Positions 48,917 to 61,345 of a DNA stretch of 64,000 bases are shown in pieces; position 1 is the first letter of the stretch; each line of letters opens with the position of its first letter. Below the pieces are notes generated by a model. It worked only from the letters and a program-made list of their open reading frames with translations. It did not search any database and was not told the DNA's origin. The position numbers and the translations under genes are program-made. The DNA is from Muraenolepis orangiensis (lineage: Eukaryota > Chordata > Actinopteri > Gadiformes > Muraenolepididae), in assembly GCA_027704905.1 (NCBI GenBank), contig CM051001.1:29262170-29326169 (forward strand), read 5' to 3'.

Positions 48917-50110
48917 TATCAGGTTTCCCCACAAAGAATGCACAAATAAACAGACCAAGGCCCCCTCTCAGAGAGGTGAGGATTGGCCTTCCTGCCGGAT
49001 GACTGACGGGCCACTGGCTGCTTATTATGGGATGCTACGCAGGAGAGAACACTGGCCTGGGGCCTGCAGGGGTCGTAGTGCCAGACAGAGACAGAGGAAC
49101 AGGTCTGTGTGTCTGAGGGAGGTCTGAGGGAGACATGGGCAGAAGGACATGGCTCGAAGAAGCTGAACATGGAGAGGTTGTGGATATGAAACAACGTGAC
49201 AAGACTTAACAGCACCAGGTGGTCTAAGAGACTATGTTTGGTTGTATTCTAAAATAGTCCCACGGTTTGGCCGTGAATGGGTTGTGCCAGTGAACCCAAG
49301 ATTGCTTTTAGTTTAGCTTTAAATGTGTGAGTATGTCTTCTATGATCACAAACATACAGTAGTAGCCTATTCGTCGTTGACTGAAATATGATCATCATTT
49401 ACAGAAAACAGGTGTGAATGCTTTTGCAATTCTCCGCACATTTCATAAATTGTAAAATGGTAAATGGACTGCATTTAGAAAGCACTTTTAACCAAAGCAC
49501 TTTAGTGGTCCGTTGTATTGCCGTTGGCTTATCCATTCTAAACACACTACATTATACTGAGTGTAGCAATATGGAGTCAGATTTATTTAGCTAGACCATA
49601 CATACTAATATCCAGATCAACAAACACACATGCACATGCATGCACACGCACACGCACCACACCACACACCACACACACACACACACACCAATGATGAACA
49701 CGGATAACAGTGTAATCATAATTGTGTATGTGCACACAGCTAAGATATTCAACTGGTGGACCTCAGAGATGGCAGCATTTGTTTTAATCTTCTTTCTAAT
49801 CAATTTGACTTTTGAGTTTTTGTATTACAATAATTGATGGCTTTTGTTTGACCAGTGTTCACTTCAGAGATAGTTGTGCCCGCTGGAGATGAAACAGCAT
49901 CAGATATCATTGGAAAACAAGAGTGACGCAGTCTGTGTTCAAATGAGGATCTGATTGATTTTATCTTCAAGTACAACTCATTGGAGCTGCAGTGAAGGCA
50001 GACTCTGAACAAGCGCTCTACCCTGAGCTTTGCCAACAGAGACAACATCAGTGTGGAAGAGAAATCACACTGACTGTATTTCCTTCTCAGTAGCAGACTG
50101 ATTGGCTGTG
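48620..50110. other. No gene recognised
   Basis: Includes a copy of the GTAAATGGACTGCATTT / CTTTTAACCAAAGCACTTTA dispersed motif at 49457-49505 and short CA tracts (48887-48907, 49660-49688). No exon found. Confidence 0.4.
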
Positions 50111-50126
50111 GGATCTGTGTTTGCAA

Positions 50127-50130
<4 letters not shown>

Positions 50131-50173
<43 letters not shown>

Positions 50174-50283
50174 AGTGAATGCGGGGATGTGTGTGCACAT
50201 ATGTATACTTGTGTGCACGCATCCGTACATGCAGTATTATGTGTGTGTGTGTGGTGGTGTGTGTGTGTGTGTGTGTGTGGTGT

Positions 50284-50336
<53 letters not shown>

Positions 50337-50340
50337 TGTG
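50131..50340. repeat. GT-rich microsatellite cluster
   Basis: (GT)n at about 50131-50170 and 50239-50338, with GTGGTGTG interruptions. Confidence 0.94.
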
Positions 50341-50939
50341 ATTAACTCAAGTTATTATAGTGAACAGCACGTAGTTCAGGCCATGCACAACAGTGGCTCA
50401 TTAAAACCATGAATAGTTTGGACCAGGGCTCCTCAACCTTTCTATTTCTCTGGCCCGGTATGCAAATTGATAATATTTTCACGGTACGGGGGATGCAATG
50501 TTAATTTTATTCAGCCATTTTCAGGATGGAGAAAACGCATCTGAAGGACAATTGGAAGAATACAAAGTGCAATAAACTGTTCTCGAAGGCATCACACGTA
50601 TTATTATTGTATCAAGTCAAACTCATCTAACTAATCAAGGGAATCTATCAAAGTCTATCTTTGTCTCTCAGAGTCTGGTTCTTTGTTATCTTAGTTGTGT
50701 ATAACAGATGTATCCACCAACACCAAGAGCACTAACTGCGTTCCCTGATCTGTGATCCATATAAGGTCATGACAAAATTTGGATGTTGGGACATGCATCA
50801 CGTTCACACAAACTGCACAGTAACAGGCATTGGATGGGCTGTGAAATACCTTTATTCAGACATATGCCTTTTGGAGGACTTTTTGGAGGACTTTTTTTTG
50901 GAGAGGTCAGTGTTGTCTGTCCACGCACGCACGCACACA

Positions 50940-53900
50940 CGCACCACTGCTCTGCTAACGTGGAATACCCAATGATTAAATATAGACCCTTTAACCAACC
51001 AAGGGAAATGACAGCCACCATTATAACTGCGGCTTACATACCTCCGGATGCTAACTCTAAACTAGCTACTAACTAAACTAACTTTACTCTGCTATTAACA
51101 AACAGCAGAACTCCCAACCAGAGGCAGCCTTTATTATTGCAGGCGATTTCAATCATGCCAACTTAAAGACTGTGCTCCCCAAATGTTGTGTTATTTTAAT
51201 TATGTTTCCTGCTCTACAAGAGGAGAGAGAACATTAGACCATGTTTACACCAACAAGGCTGATGCATACAAAGCCGTCCCTGTCCCCCGAGTTGCAGAAC
51301 TGGTTTCTACACACGGATTGGAGTCTGTTCGCCTCCCAGTCCACCCTGGACTCCCACACTGACATCAAATCCTACACCTCCTCTGTTTTGGACTATATCA
51401 ACTCCAGCATTGACACTGTCACCACCCTCAAATGCCTCGTTTCCACCAAGCTGTTTTGAGAGCCGGTTCGGAGCTCGCGCGTCATCGCGAACCAGTTCTT
51501 TGGGTTTCCACCGCAATGGAGCCACTTTCTGGCTCCGTTAAGTGGTTCGTTTGCGGCTCCACTTCGAAGCTGGGCTGGCCAGCCGGCTCCACTACGTCAG
51601 GGGCTGGGGGCGGGGCTTATCGGGGCTGGGGGCGGGGCTTATCGGACAAACTCAAAACAAACTCAAAGTTTTTTTCCGCCATCTTTAAAATCAGTAAAAT
51701 TCTCCGTGGACGTGAAGGTGACAGTGGTCCGTGGACGAGACAAACTGCATTTGTTTGCGTTGTTGTCCTCGGCAGAAGGTCACAATAAACTAGAGGAGCT
51801 TCTAGAACAAACCGCTATTAGAAAAACTACAGCGTGAGATGTCTTCAGCGGGGGACAGAACCGAGGAGCTAATCGATAACAAACTGGACGATACGAGGGG
51901 CTAATCGATAACAAACTGATGATCCGATGCTGTCACTCTGGTCCTGGTAAGTTTTACTTTATAAATCTTTCCCGTGTTGCCAACCAGCTTTGTATTTATA
52001 ATCTGTTTAGCGAGCTGCTCATTATCACATCAATGTTATGTTCCTATCATCACAAATGAGGAGCTATGATTGCTAGGCTTCTGTTAGCCGATATTAACCT
52101 TGATAACGTCAGGATGCTACTTTCTAAAAACAGTAAAGTGTAATGGAGTCATGTTTTAATTCACTTTTCTCTTGTTTTAGTTGTTTATGGAGTCGTCTTC
52201 CCTGGACGATGCGATGCGGAGCTACCGCCCCACTGGGCTGCAGCTCACAGGAGCCCCCCAGCCCCTCGGAGCTTTATTAACATGGACTTATTACACTGCA
52301 CTCTACACTTTTACATTTTGTGATTACTGTATATTGTGTATTTAATGTTTTTTGTTTTTTTAAATAAAACATTTCTATTTTTCATACAATGTCCGCTTCA
52401 TTATGCTTTATCAACCGAGAAACATAATACAAGATGACAGTTTTGAAGAAGAAAAGGCAAATGGTCCCTTCTGTTTAAGTACTCATAAGTATTAATGCAG
52501 CTCTAACGTCAAGTCCATTTTATTAGTATAGTCCTTTATCACAGTTAGGGGCTTCAACGTAATCGCGTCCATAGCACTAAAGACGAGCAGCTGTTTGTAG
52601 CCTCAAAGCCAGGCGCAACACTTTTCCATCCATCATGTAATATACTGTTGTGGAAGTTGGCGCGAGCTGCTGGGAAAGCAGAGACGTTAACAGTGACGTC
52701 ATGACGTGGCTCTCTCGGCGAAAAAGGCAGTGGAAACGCAAACCAGTTTTTTGCCGGCTCCCCAATTGAACCAACTGCGAACCGGCTCTCGCGCCACCCG
52801 AGAGCTAGAACTAGGCTTGCTTTGGTGGAAACGAGGCAAAAGAGATCACAACATTCCCCAACCAGAAGCCATGTATAAACAGAGAGGTCCGCCTACTCCT
52901 AAAGGCACGTGACACTGCTTTTCGGTCGGGCGATGAACAGGCCTACTGTTTAGCCAGGGCTATAGAACAAGGGCATCAAGCTGGCCAAGCTCAACCACAA
53001 GCGTAGGGTTGAAGACCACTTCAACAACTCTGATCCCTGACGCATGTGGCAGGGCATCTAGGCCATTACAGACTACAAACCCTCCAACAACTCCCCCCCA
53101 ACTACTGACTCATCCCTCCCTGACGAGCAAAATCATTTGTGTTGCCCACTTTGACCAGGACAACCACGAACGGCCCAACAGGGCTACTCTTCCTGCTGAA
53201 CACCAACCCCTCACCCTTTCCACCACAGATGTGCGTGCGGCACTGAGCAGAACAAATGTGCATAGGGCAGCTGGTCCTGATGGCATCTCCGGTCGCGTGC
53301 TCAGGAACTGCGCTGAGCAGCTGACCGAGGTCCTTACTGACTGATTTTCAACATGTCACTAGCTCAGGCAGTTGTCCCAGTACACTTTAAAACTGCCTCC
53401 ATTGTGCCAGTGCCAAAACACTCCTCTGCAGTGAACCTCAATGACTTCCGCCTTTTTGCACACACCATTATCATCATGAAGTGCTTCGAGAGGCTGATCC
53501 TGGCTCACCTCAGATCTGGCCTCTAACGCTCACTGGATAAACACCAATTTCCCTACCGTGAGAACAGGAGCACAGAGGACGCCATCTCCTCAGCCCTTCA
53601 CTCTGCTCTCTCCCACCTGGATGAGAGCAACAACCACGTGAGAATGCTGTTCATCGACTTCAGCTCAGCATTCAACACCATCATCCCCTCCAAACTCATC
53701 CGCAAACATGGTGACCTTATGGGAACCAAGAATCTTGACATTAACCCCTCTGTTTGTAACTGGTTATTGGACTTCCTAACCAACAGACCCCAGTCAGTCA
53801 GGTTAGACAGTCTCACCTACTCCACCCTCACCCTGAACACTGGCGTCCCCCAGTGCTGTGTGCTGAGCCCACGACTGCACTCCTGTACATGGTACAAACA

Positions 53901-54975
53901 CCATCATCAAGTTTGCAGACGACACAAGGGTGGTGGGCCTACAGGGAGGAGGTCCAGTACCTGGTGGCACGGTGCGCTGACAACAACCTGGCCCTCAACA
54001 CCAAAAAGACTAAGGAGCTGATCGTGGATTTCAGAAACACATCCTCATCAAGGGGCGGAGGTTGAGAGTGTCTCCAGCTTCAAATTCCTGGGGGTCCACA
54101 TATCCAAGGACCTCTCTTCTCTTTGGCTCACCAGTGTCTCTTCTCCCTGAGGACTGAGGAAAGCCCCTTCACCTCAGATTCTGGTGAATTTTTACCGGTG
54201 TGCTATTGAAAACATCCTCACCAACTGCATCACAGGGTGGTACGGCAACTGCACTGTTTCCGACCAGAAAGCGCTGCAGAGGGTGATGAAATTGGATTAC
54301 CCCTCCCTGCAATAAACACTACCCACCACAAACGGTGTCTGAGGAAGGCACAACAAATTGTCAAAGACACCTCTCACCCCAACCATGGACTGTTCGCCCT
54401 CCTCCCCTACTCCACTATAGAAACCTTTGTTCTAAGTCAAGCAGGCTTTGGAACAGCTTCTTCCCCTCAGCTGTCATCTCTCTGAACTCTGTACCACGAT
54501 GCCAACCCCCCCCCCCCCTCTGTACTCTGTACCACTTGTAATTGTGATATAAGTGTTGTCTTTGTAGAAACTTAAAAGTTAGAAAAAATAACAAAAGTAG
54601 AAAACATGTAGGAATTAAACATAAATTGCAATACTTTGTCTATAGACTCAGAGATAGCTTCCACAGTCAGGCCATCAGGCTGCTGAACAAGGGCGTATAG
54701 CATATAACAATGCATATTTTATTACATTGATTTATATATACATATTGCTCTTTTTCTGTGCCGATATATTGCATTTTGTAAATTGCATTTTTATTTGATA
54801 CATTTAACATTATACAGTTTTGTATACTTTTTTTTACATATTTTATTCTATTCTGTTTTTATTTTATTTTATCTTATTTTATAACTGCTGTCTGTCGTCG
54901 GGTATTGCACATACGATTTTCACCCACTGCTTTATACTTGTGTAAACTGTGAAGTGACAATAAACTTGACTTGAC
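50940..54975 (+). mobile_element. Rex1/L2-group LINE, split by a TIR element
   Basis: Endonuclease pieces AAYIPPDANSKLA, AAFIIAGDFNHANLKTVLPK and ENTLDHVYTNKADAYKAV (51030-51280) are followed, beyond an insert at 51433-52838, by FPNQKP, then RTNVHRAAGPDGISGRVLRN (about 53250-53309), [19 protein letters not shown] (53650-53706), [20 protein letters not shown], and C-terminal SHPNHGLFALLPYS. FSSAFNT is the motif known from fish Rex1. The tail AATAAACTTGACTTGACTTG ends near 54975. Multiple frameshifts; non-coding today. A second FHSQAIRLLNKG piece near 54660 hints at a composite of two copies. Confidence 0.85.
51430..52841 (+). mobile_element. 1.4-kb TIR transposon derivative with its own intron
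   Basis: Insert 51433-52838 with ends TGCCTCGTTTCCACCAA and, reverse-complemented, TGCCTCGTTTCCACCAAAGC; GAGAGCCGGTTCG recurs subterminally on both sides. AAA flanks both ends. Removing the insert plus one AAA joins CTCAAA to GAGATCACAACATTCCC and restores the LINE reading frame, confirming a 3-bp duplication. Inside are an ATG at 51839 opening MSSAGDRTEELIDNKLDDTRG, a donor CTGGTAAGT near 51947, an acceptor CTTGTTTTAG near 52180 and AATAAA near 52363, the skeleton of an expressed gene whose body is deleted. A 3-bp duplication suits PIF/Harbinger, but I cannot confirm it. Confidence 0.85.
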
Positions 54976-55048
54976 TTGACTATGACACATGTCTCTGTTG
55001 CTTTAAATATTTGAGCTTTAAACCAGTAATAATGTTCTCTCTAAAACA

Positions 55049-55116
55049 GCTTCTGGATACGACCAATGTCGTTAACATTGTCTTTATTGATTGAACATGA
55101 GGAAAGCTTAAGTACA
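55049..55116 (+). repeat. Dispersed repeat segment (partner at 29044)
   Basis: CTGGATACGACCAATGTCGT, then TTAACATTGTCTTTATTGAT and GAGGAAAGCTTAAGTACAT. Confidence 0.6.
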
Positions 55117-55255
55117 TTATTATTTTCTGCAACTGTGCAAGAGATTAATTTAAAACTGCACTTTTTATTTCTCTCCATAACCAGGACCAACCAATTAATG
55201 AACCAGGAATAGTCTACTCACACATAAATCTGTGATGGCACAAATGGGCTCACAC

Positions 55256-55426
<171 letters not shown>

Positions 55427-55714
55427 ATCAGACAAATAGGATTTCCTGACAGAACAAAAGGATGTGGGCAACAGCTTTTCTTTCCCGTAGCCACTCCAGA
55501 GAGCAAGGCAAAGGAAATGGGGTGTGAAGTGTGTGTTTGTGTGTGGCTGTGTGTGTGTGTGTGTGTGTGTGTAGCTGTGTGTGTGTTGAGAGATGGGGCA
55601 CTTTGGAGAGGAATAAACAATCAAACAATGGGACTCAGCAGACATACAACAGTCTTTCCACCACCGTGGGATCAAATCTTCATTGGCAATGACAGGCTTT
55701 TCACAGTCATTATG

Positions 55715-56035
55715 TTGAGAGAGGAGAGGAGAGACAGGAGATGAGAGGGGAAGGAGATGAGAGGAAGAGGAGGACAGTTGAGGAGAGGACAGGAGAGGAG
55801 GATAGGAGAGGAGGAGAGGAAGAGTAGAGATGCGAAAGGAGAGAGAAGAATTGGAGAAACAGGAGAGAGGGAGGGAGGCAGAGGAGGTGTGGAAAGACCC
55901 AGAGAAGACACAATATAAGATAATATAAGAGAGGAGGAGAGGGGGTGGGGGGAGGAGGAGCAGAGAGGAGGGGAGGAGAAAGGAAGAGGAGAGGAAAGAG
56001 GAAGAAGAGGGGATAGGAGAGGAGAGGTGTGGAAA
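55715..56035. repeat. GGAGA-type purine-rich array
   Basis: About 320 bp of GAGGAGAGGA-like purine sequence with few pyrimidines. Degenerate compared with the array at 5047. Confidence 0.9.
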
Positions 56036-56294
56036 GAATTAATTTCAGCTTCATATTACCTATGGCTCCATATTGTACTGCACATACGCACATCGCACAC
56101 ACGTATTATCCCATCTCATGTATGAAACTGACATTTATATGGACTGAATGAATCAATGTTCAAGTCAAACTCGAGCATCATTCAATTTGAGTGAGATGTA
56201 AGCACTTTGTTTGATTTAAATATATTGTTGAACATGCCAATCATGTTATGCCACACATGGATTCTGTGGATTTACACACGGATGCAAATATACA

Positions 56295-57211
56295 CTCCAC
56301 GCTCCCGTGGCCAACGAGAGTTGCGTCATGGGAAGTGAGGGGGAAAAGGAGGTCGGAGCAGAGATCTCTTCCGTAGGAGGGAACGACAGGGTAGGCTGGG
56401 GGTCGACAGCGGGCGAGCAGCCGAGAGCGCCTGGACCTCTTGATCGTGTCGATCCAAACGAGCGTTCACCTGACTAAACGCGTTCTCCAGAAGAGCAGCC
56501 ATTTTCTGGAACGCTACTCCTGGCTGCTGCTTGGTCTGAATCAACACTGCTAGGTCCCGTCTGCTGTACTACCGGGTTCCATGTTGGCCAGAACTTTCTG
56601 TTATGCCACACACGGCTTGTAGCTAGTGGAACCCCTTGGTACTACAGACAGAGTCGGAGGCAAAAAGGAGTTCAAAAACCTGTAGGCGTCTTTATTGTAT
56701 GGTGCACCAAGGGATAAACTGATATAAAATTACGGAAGTAATAATACCATGTGTAAAGCGACTTACGGGACTGCAAAATGGAAATCCAAACAGGGGGTGT
56801 TGTATGATGTGCTGCGGGGAAAAGGATGAAGTCCAAACAAACCAACCAAAAACATCCAGGGTCAAATCAAAGTCGAAATATCCAACAAAAGTAACAAACA
56901 AGAAAAATTGTCCAACGGGGAAAAACCAAGAGTTTGCGGAGATTGCCAAAGGTTATTCACGGGAGACTGCAAGAGGGTCTTCACGGGGAATCACGGAGGA
57001 ATCGGCTAGAGAGTCTCGGGTTACAGAAACGTGAAAGTTCTGGCAACCAGTGAACAGGAGAACGGGTTATAAGTAGGGAGCTTGATTGGGATAGGGAACA
57101 AGTGGGCAGAACGTGACTACGGTCTTGTTCTCCTGGGTGTAGTAACCCCAGGTGGCCACGAGGTGGAGGCAGAGGAGTGTGGCTGAGTGGTGTGATGCTG
57201 GCGTCACAACA
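56295..57211 (-). mobile_element. Gypsy-type LTR retrotransposon, 5' LTR plus gag start
   Basis: On the minus strand an LTR of about 613 bp (57211-56599) begins TGTTGTGACGCC and ends GGCATAACA, with a polyadenylation signal AATAAAG near its 3' end. After a short leader with CTGGCCAACATGGA, a gag-like start MEPGSTADGT is broken by a frameshift. It continues QKMAALLENAFSQVNARLDR, a coiled-coil-like N-terminus typical of fish Gypsy gag. Homology fades near 56295. No pol or 3' LTR is present, so the copy is truncated and inactive. Confidence 0.75.
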
Positions 57212-57214
57212 AAT

Positions 57215-57650
57215 CATTCATTTTCACATTGTCAATATATTAATGATTGGGAATGGTTCCAAGCAAATATAAATGTGTCAAAAAACAGTAAATAAATGGT
57301 CTATTGGAGTCTCAACATTCATATGCTGGGCATTTGCATATCTTTCCTCATATATTTACATATCTTTTTTCCTCGGGAAGAATCCAAATGTTAAATGAAA
57401 ATCCCTGTTTATGTTATGATAATGCAGATGGTTTTGTTTCTTAATATTGACAATCCATCCCAATCACTGAACAGCGGCTGGGTAGAACATATCCCTCGTG
57501 TTCTGTACACTTTTGCCGTTTATTATGTTGATAATTGGGATGTCCTTGAATAAATCAAATCTATCTCCGGTTCTGATTTGTTTAAATCACCAGATAAGAG
57601 TTTGACATTTAAGCTCATCCCCAAGCAATACTGCACAACATGAGACAACA
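57215..57650. other. No gene recognised
   Basis: AT-rich, unassigned. Confidence 0.4.
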
Positions 57651-57656
57651 AGAAAG

Positions 57657-57732
57657 AGAGAGAGAGCGAGAGAGCGAGAGCGAGAGAGAGAGAGCTAGAG
57701 CGAGAGCGAGAGAGAGAGAGAGAGAGAGAGAG
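57657..57732. repeat. (GA)n with GAGC variants
   Basis: GA-rich microsatellite interrupted by AGCGAG motifs. Confidence 0.93.
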
Positions 57733-57739
57733 ATGGTTA

Positions 57740-58690
57740 CTCAACCATAGCATCACTATACATACTGAGTAGTATTCAGAGGAGGCTGACAGTTACATAG
57801 ACATGCATGGCATAAATATGCAAAGATGGTGGAGGAAGATCTGAGAGTGATATGAGACTGAAATGAAAGAAATGAGGCCGAAGACATTATTAATGCATTC
57901 ATTTTGTACACCAAGTGATGGGGGACAATTTGAATATTGGCACATTAATCAATTCAACCGGAAACTGGAAAATGAATAATGTACACACATGTATAGTATT
58001 AGTTCATTGGACCCCATGTTGAATGTGAATTAGAAGCACGATCAAAGCACCTCACGTGAAGTATGTGTTTGGGGTTTTGTGTTGCCAGTTGGAGCGCCTT
58101 CAACCACAACTGAATGGATGAGTTGTTAACACAACCCTGCGTGTCAAACCTCAAAGGGGGAGAGCTGTGGATATATCTCATGTTTGATCTTTTCAAATAA
58201 CGTGCCGACAGAGAGTTTGTAAACCAGGGAAGTAATTTATTTGGGTAATCTTTCTGTCTTCCACGTTTGTTGGCGAGAATCCCGGTGTTTTCATTCGCTA
58301 ACTCTTAAAGTGTTTTTCCTCCGATCGTGTTGTTTGTTTGTTGTGTTGTGCCTGTGTTTTCCCCATTCTAAAGCTCTTCCATTTTGTTCACGGAAAATTG
58401 ACAAAACAGACAAATACTTTTCTAGAGCCTTCTCTCTAGATGGGGGCTGGTACTTTCTCGGCTAAAGTGCTGAACTCACAGGAACTCGCTGTGTGCACTT
58501 CATGTTGCACCCGTTTGCCTTGGGAAGGCAACACTAACACATCTAAAACCAGATGTCTTCCCCCGTCCCTTCATCCCAAACACGCTGTTTCCTTACAAGA
58601 CAAACACAAGGCAGCAGGCATTTCTTGCACGCACACACATATTACAGGCAGACAAGACACATCTACAACCCATCTGGCTTTTCACACGCA
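57740..58690. other. No gene recognised (intron 2 near exon 2)
   Basis: No repeat family or exon identified. Confidence 0.4.
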
Positions 58691-58696
58691 AAAGCG

Positions 58697-59097
<401 letters not shown>

Positions 59098-59146
59098 GAG
59101 CAGTGAGCAGTGTACAGAAAACAGTTAAACACAGTGTGAAACTCAC

Positions 59147-59299
59147 ATCTCTGAACTTGTCCCAGTATCCGTCCTTCTCAGAAACACCGCTGAGCCATCG
59201 GTCGCTGTCCAGCATGTGGTCCTTGTTGATGGAGAGGCAGCCGGCCGGCAGGCGGCTCAGCACCAGAGTCATGAGAGGCACCACAGACACCAGCATCTC
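59147..59299 (-). CDS. spock1: Testican exon 2 (start codon, signal peptide)
   Basis: A 153-nt exon between acceptor TTGTTTCCTCAG and donor GTGAGT. After one GAG codon the ATG at 59296-59294 starts MLVSVVPLMTLVLSRLPAGC, a hydrophobic signal peptide. Then LDSDRWLSGVSEKDGYWDKF ends RD at a phase 0 donor. The WLS.VS....YW.KFRD pattern is diagnostic of testican N-termini (human SPOCK1: QWLSTVSQYDRDKYWNKFRD). I chose this ATG because exon 1 shows no in-frame ATG. It sits right after the acceptor with a purine at -3. Confidence 0.9.
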
Positions 59300-59699
59300 C
59301 TGAGGAAACAAAGCGAGACTGTAAACACTAGCTCATATCTAAACGGCCGCAAGTCATTTTGGTAACCCGACTAACCAGCAATTGCTACTAAAATAAAACA
59401 TTTAAAGCGAATTGCACTGTATAATCTATTTAACTATTCTTGTTTATGCTTACGTTAAGAATAATACAATTAATAGCGTCCGCGGGTTGTACGTAGTTAA
59501 GACTTCACTCCATGGCAGGACCATCGAAAGGGTAAACGTTTCACTCGACAACATTTTAAAGCGGTGACCAGCATCATAGGAGCTGCTCTTTGTTAGTGAA
59601 GCAGAGGTAGAAGCAAACACCGGTATCTTAAATATGTCCTCGTTTTTGTATGTTTGCCTTGGTCAAGTGTGACAACACAAAGAACATCAGTGCGCCTAC

Positions 59700-59872
59700 C
59701 GTTTGTGGTTCTTCCCCGAAAACAAGCCGAATGTATCTGTAACTTCCCCAGCCCGGGACCTCCGGCTGCTGCTGACTGTTGTGTGACTGGAAGCTGATGC
59801 TGATGAACTGGTACTGTAGCGGCGCGAGGGATTCTTTCTCTCTCCTCCCTCAGCGTGTGACTAGACTCCGCC
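59700..59872 (-). other. spock1: Probable testican noncoding exon 1 / promoter-proximal region
   Basis: A CpG-containing, GC-richer stretch lies 400 nt upstream of exon 2. A donor-like ACG|GTAGGC falls at 59700/59699. No ATG occurs on the minus strand across the region, which suits a 5' UTR. The transcription start is not visible, and the exon's 5' limit is set only by the (CT)n tract at 59878. One frame can be translated but has no start and was discounted. Confidence 0.4.
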
Positions 59873-59874
59873 CT

Positions 59875-59998
<124 letters not shown>

Positions 59999-60097
59999 AT
60001 GTATTTCTATTACACATTTTGGCATGGGAATCAGACTATTTACATTGCCAATGAAGCCCATTATATACATTGCAAAAGCAAGGGGTGAATTTCTCAC

Positions 60098-60350
60098 CAG
60101 AGCTCAGTCTGTTGGGACTTGGCTTGGAAACTGGAAGGGCGCCGGTTCAAGTCCCTGAAACACCCGGGCACTGGCAAGGTGCCCTTGAGCAAGGCGCCAG
60201 ACCCCTACACTGCTCTCCGGGCGCTGTATATAAAATAGCTACCCACAGCTCCTAATACTAGGATGGGTTAAATGCAGAGAAACACATTTCACTGTGTATT
60301 GTATGTGTGTGACCAATAAAGAGGATTCAATCCGCCAGATTTAGATTAAG
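60098..60350 (+). mobile_element. tRNA-derived SINE, most complete copy
   Basis: Head AGAGCTCAGTCTGTTGGGAC (A-box region) and B box GGTTCAAGTCC (60144-60154). Body GTGCCCTTGAGCAAGGCGCC, then ACTAGGATGGGTTAAATGCA. Tail CCAATAAAGAGGATTCAATC with TTTAGATTAAGATCTA. Copies at 13815 and 26935 share the body and tail, defining the family within this window. Confidence 0.85.
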
Positions 60351-60351
60351 A

Positions 60352-60700
60352 TCTAGGATGGAGAATATATGGTCTTTAAATGATCAGGATTCGATTGGGG
60401 GGGATGTTAGCAGCACACAGGAGGATATTTTTTTCTCAATTGAGGTAAGATCCTTATTAAGTGTATTTCTAAACAGCCTCTGTTTTGATTAGCTTAATGG
60501 AATGGGTTTGTTCTGATTTGCGCCATATTAGCATACCTCCCGATGCTCTTCCCTGTGTGATCCCTGTTAGCTTGCTGGTTGGTACTACAAGCTCTCTGTA
60601 GTTTACAGGACAGCCAGTGGGACCATCTCCACTGTGTCATGTCCCTGAAGGACAATGACATCTGTGATATCTGTGTTTGAAATTTAGTTTGGTGAAATAT
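60352..60700. other. No gene recognised
   Basis: Unassigned sequence upstream of testican. Confidence 0.4.
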
Positions 60701-60701
60701 G

Positions 60702-61105
60702 TGTTATGACCCAACGAGACCGGCTAGCCAAATGTGCCAGAGAAGCCAGAAGAAGAGACAGGACACCCAAAACAACGGATAATGTCTTTACTGAAAGATC
60801 CACAAACTCAAAAACAACAGGGTAGGGTTGGATAGGTTACGAGGTATGGTCGACCCGGGGAGATGGTCCAGAGGGTGGAACGCGGAGAGGGTCCTTGGAG
60901 CGAGGGGGGGGGGTAGGATGAGACGCGACGTAGTCGGAGCTGGAGACAGGTTCTCGAGTAGGAGGGAGCCATGAGGTTCTTAATGATCAAGCGCCCGACG
61001 TCGGTCTTCGGCAGCCTTAAGAAGGGTAGATCCCAGGTGTTAGCCTCAGCCGGCCCGATTATCATGGGCAACACCTGGGATCGATTAGAGCGTGGAGGCA
61101 CAACA
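60702..61105 (-). mobile_element. Probable solo LTR
   Basis: On the minus strand it begins TGTTGTGCCTCC and ends GGGTCATAACA, the same TGTTGTG...CATAACA termini as the Gypsy LTR at 57211. It has AGTAAAGACATTATCC near the 3' end as a weak polyadenylation region. No internal region is visible. Immediate flanks (ATATG and GTCCG) do not match as a 4-5-bp duplication, so the true right boundary may lie elsewhere, up to about 61170. Confidence 0.5.
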
Positions 61106-61109
61106 GTCC

Positions 61110-61340
61110 GGGTCTCTGCTCTTAATATGAAAGGCAGTCGACTCCAAACACTGTATTCAAGGATGAAATAGTGAAATATATGTATTCCAAAATATGTATT
61201 CAGTGTTATTATTCTAGTAGTTTTAGGGCTGGACCATGATTGTGCATATCTTGCTGAGAATCTGGTGTATTCTCAGGCTCAGGGTGGGGCTCTGTCAGGT
61301 GTAGGGTCGGGGCTTGCTCTGCTCACAGCCTGTCCATATG
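61110..61340. other. Nothing identified
   Basis: Short unassigned spacer before the minisatellite. Confidence 0.4.
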
Positions 61341-61345
61341 TATGC

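Noticed and set aside
50429..50640. Possible further hAT-like element (CAGGGCTCCTCAACC, then GGCCCGG)
   Set aside because: A plausible left terminus, but no matching right terminus or duplication could be located.
59712..59830. Coding exon in the presumed exon 1
   Set aside because: One minus-strand frame is open (VPGWGSYRYIRLVFGEE) but has no ATG and a purine-rich, non-acceptor upstream sequence; treated as 5' UTR.
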